Assembly (NCBI GenBank): GCA_002404375.1
Contig: DHJO01000124.1
Span: 329 to 6,478 of the forward strand
From: Gemmatimonadales bacterium UBA4718
Lineage (GTDB): Bacteria > Gemmatimonadota > Gemmatimonadetes > Gemmatimonadales > Gemmatimonadaceae
Reading direction: 5' to 3'
DNA length: 6,150 bases
Position 1 is the stretch's first letter, and each line of letters begins with the position of its first letter. Below are positions 6,095 through 6,150 of this stretch, one piece after another. Under the pieces are notes generated by a model. It was given only the letters and a program-made list of their open reading frames with translations, ran no database searches and was not told the origin of the DNA. Position numbers and translations under genes: made by a program.

Positions 6095-6150
6095 AGATTC
6101 GAACGCGACGCGCGCGGGCCTTCAGTGCCCCCAGTTCCTTGAATTCCACT

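Noticed and set aside
6095..6150. Possible terminator after the monooxygenase (GGGC at 6116-6119 pairing with GCCC at 6127-6130)
   Set aside because: There are only four pairs with a seven-base loop and no T run after it; the window ends before anything better could be seen.

Overview
The window is about 60% GC and densely coding. It reads as chromosomal DNA of a soil or environmental bacterium. The gene complement is a six-bladed TolB-like PD40 propeller lipoprotein-type or periplasmic protein, an environmental class A beta-lactamase-like hydrolase of the SxN type, and an MHS-family transporter. I associate this mix with Gemmatimonadota or Acidobacteriota. That placement is inference from gene style only: the window holds no rRNA, tRNA or other phylogenetic marker. 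I see no insertion sequence, CRISPR array, phage gene or RNA gene.

Layout. Positions 1-3140 hold four genes on the minus strand, read right to left. They are a small secreted helical protein of unknown function (2760-3140), a membrane-anchored DUF218/YdcF-type protein (1964-2686), an MHS-family major facilitator transporter (527-1927), and a serine hydrolase of the class A beta-lactamase fold that runs off the left edge (1-510). Gaps are 73, 36 and 16 nt, so this looks like one transcription unit. The leader is the 196-nt gap 3141-3336, which also contains a likely intrinsic terminator (3290-3306) for the gene upstream. That gene (3337-4389, minus) encodes a secreted PD40/TolB-like propeller. 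It is divergent from a flavin monooxygenase gene (4445-6094, plus) across a 55-nt gap.

How the genes may work together. The minus-strand cluster mixes a signal-peptide protein, a DUF218 protein (a family tied to envelope polysaccharide and peptidoglycan precursor phenotypes), an uptake-type symporter and a penicillin-recognising-fold serine hydrolase. An envelope-related job or handling of an amide or peptide-like substrate is possible, but nothing in the sequence proves a shared pathway. The FAD monooxygenase is a group A aromatic hydroxylase with a C-terminal thioredoxin-like domain. Its substrate cannot be read from the sequence.

The most notable points are: the edge-truncated hydrolase with an SSN variant of the SDN motif, a long insert and an ambiguous general-base glutamate; a DUF218 gene whose reading frame stays open and hydrophobic upstream of its first usable start codon; and an unclassified small secreted protein heading the operon. 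I did not find a clear-cut new system.
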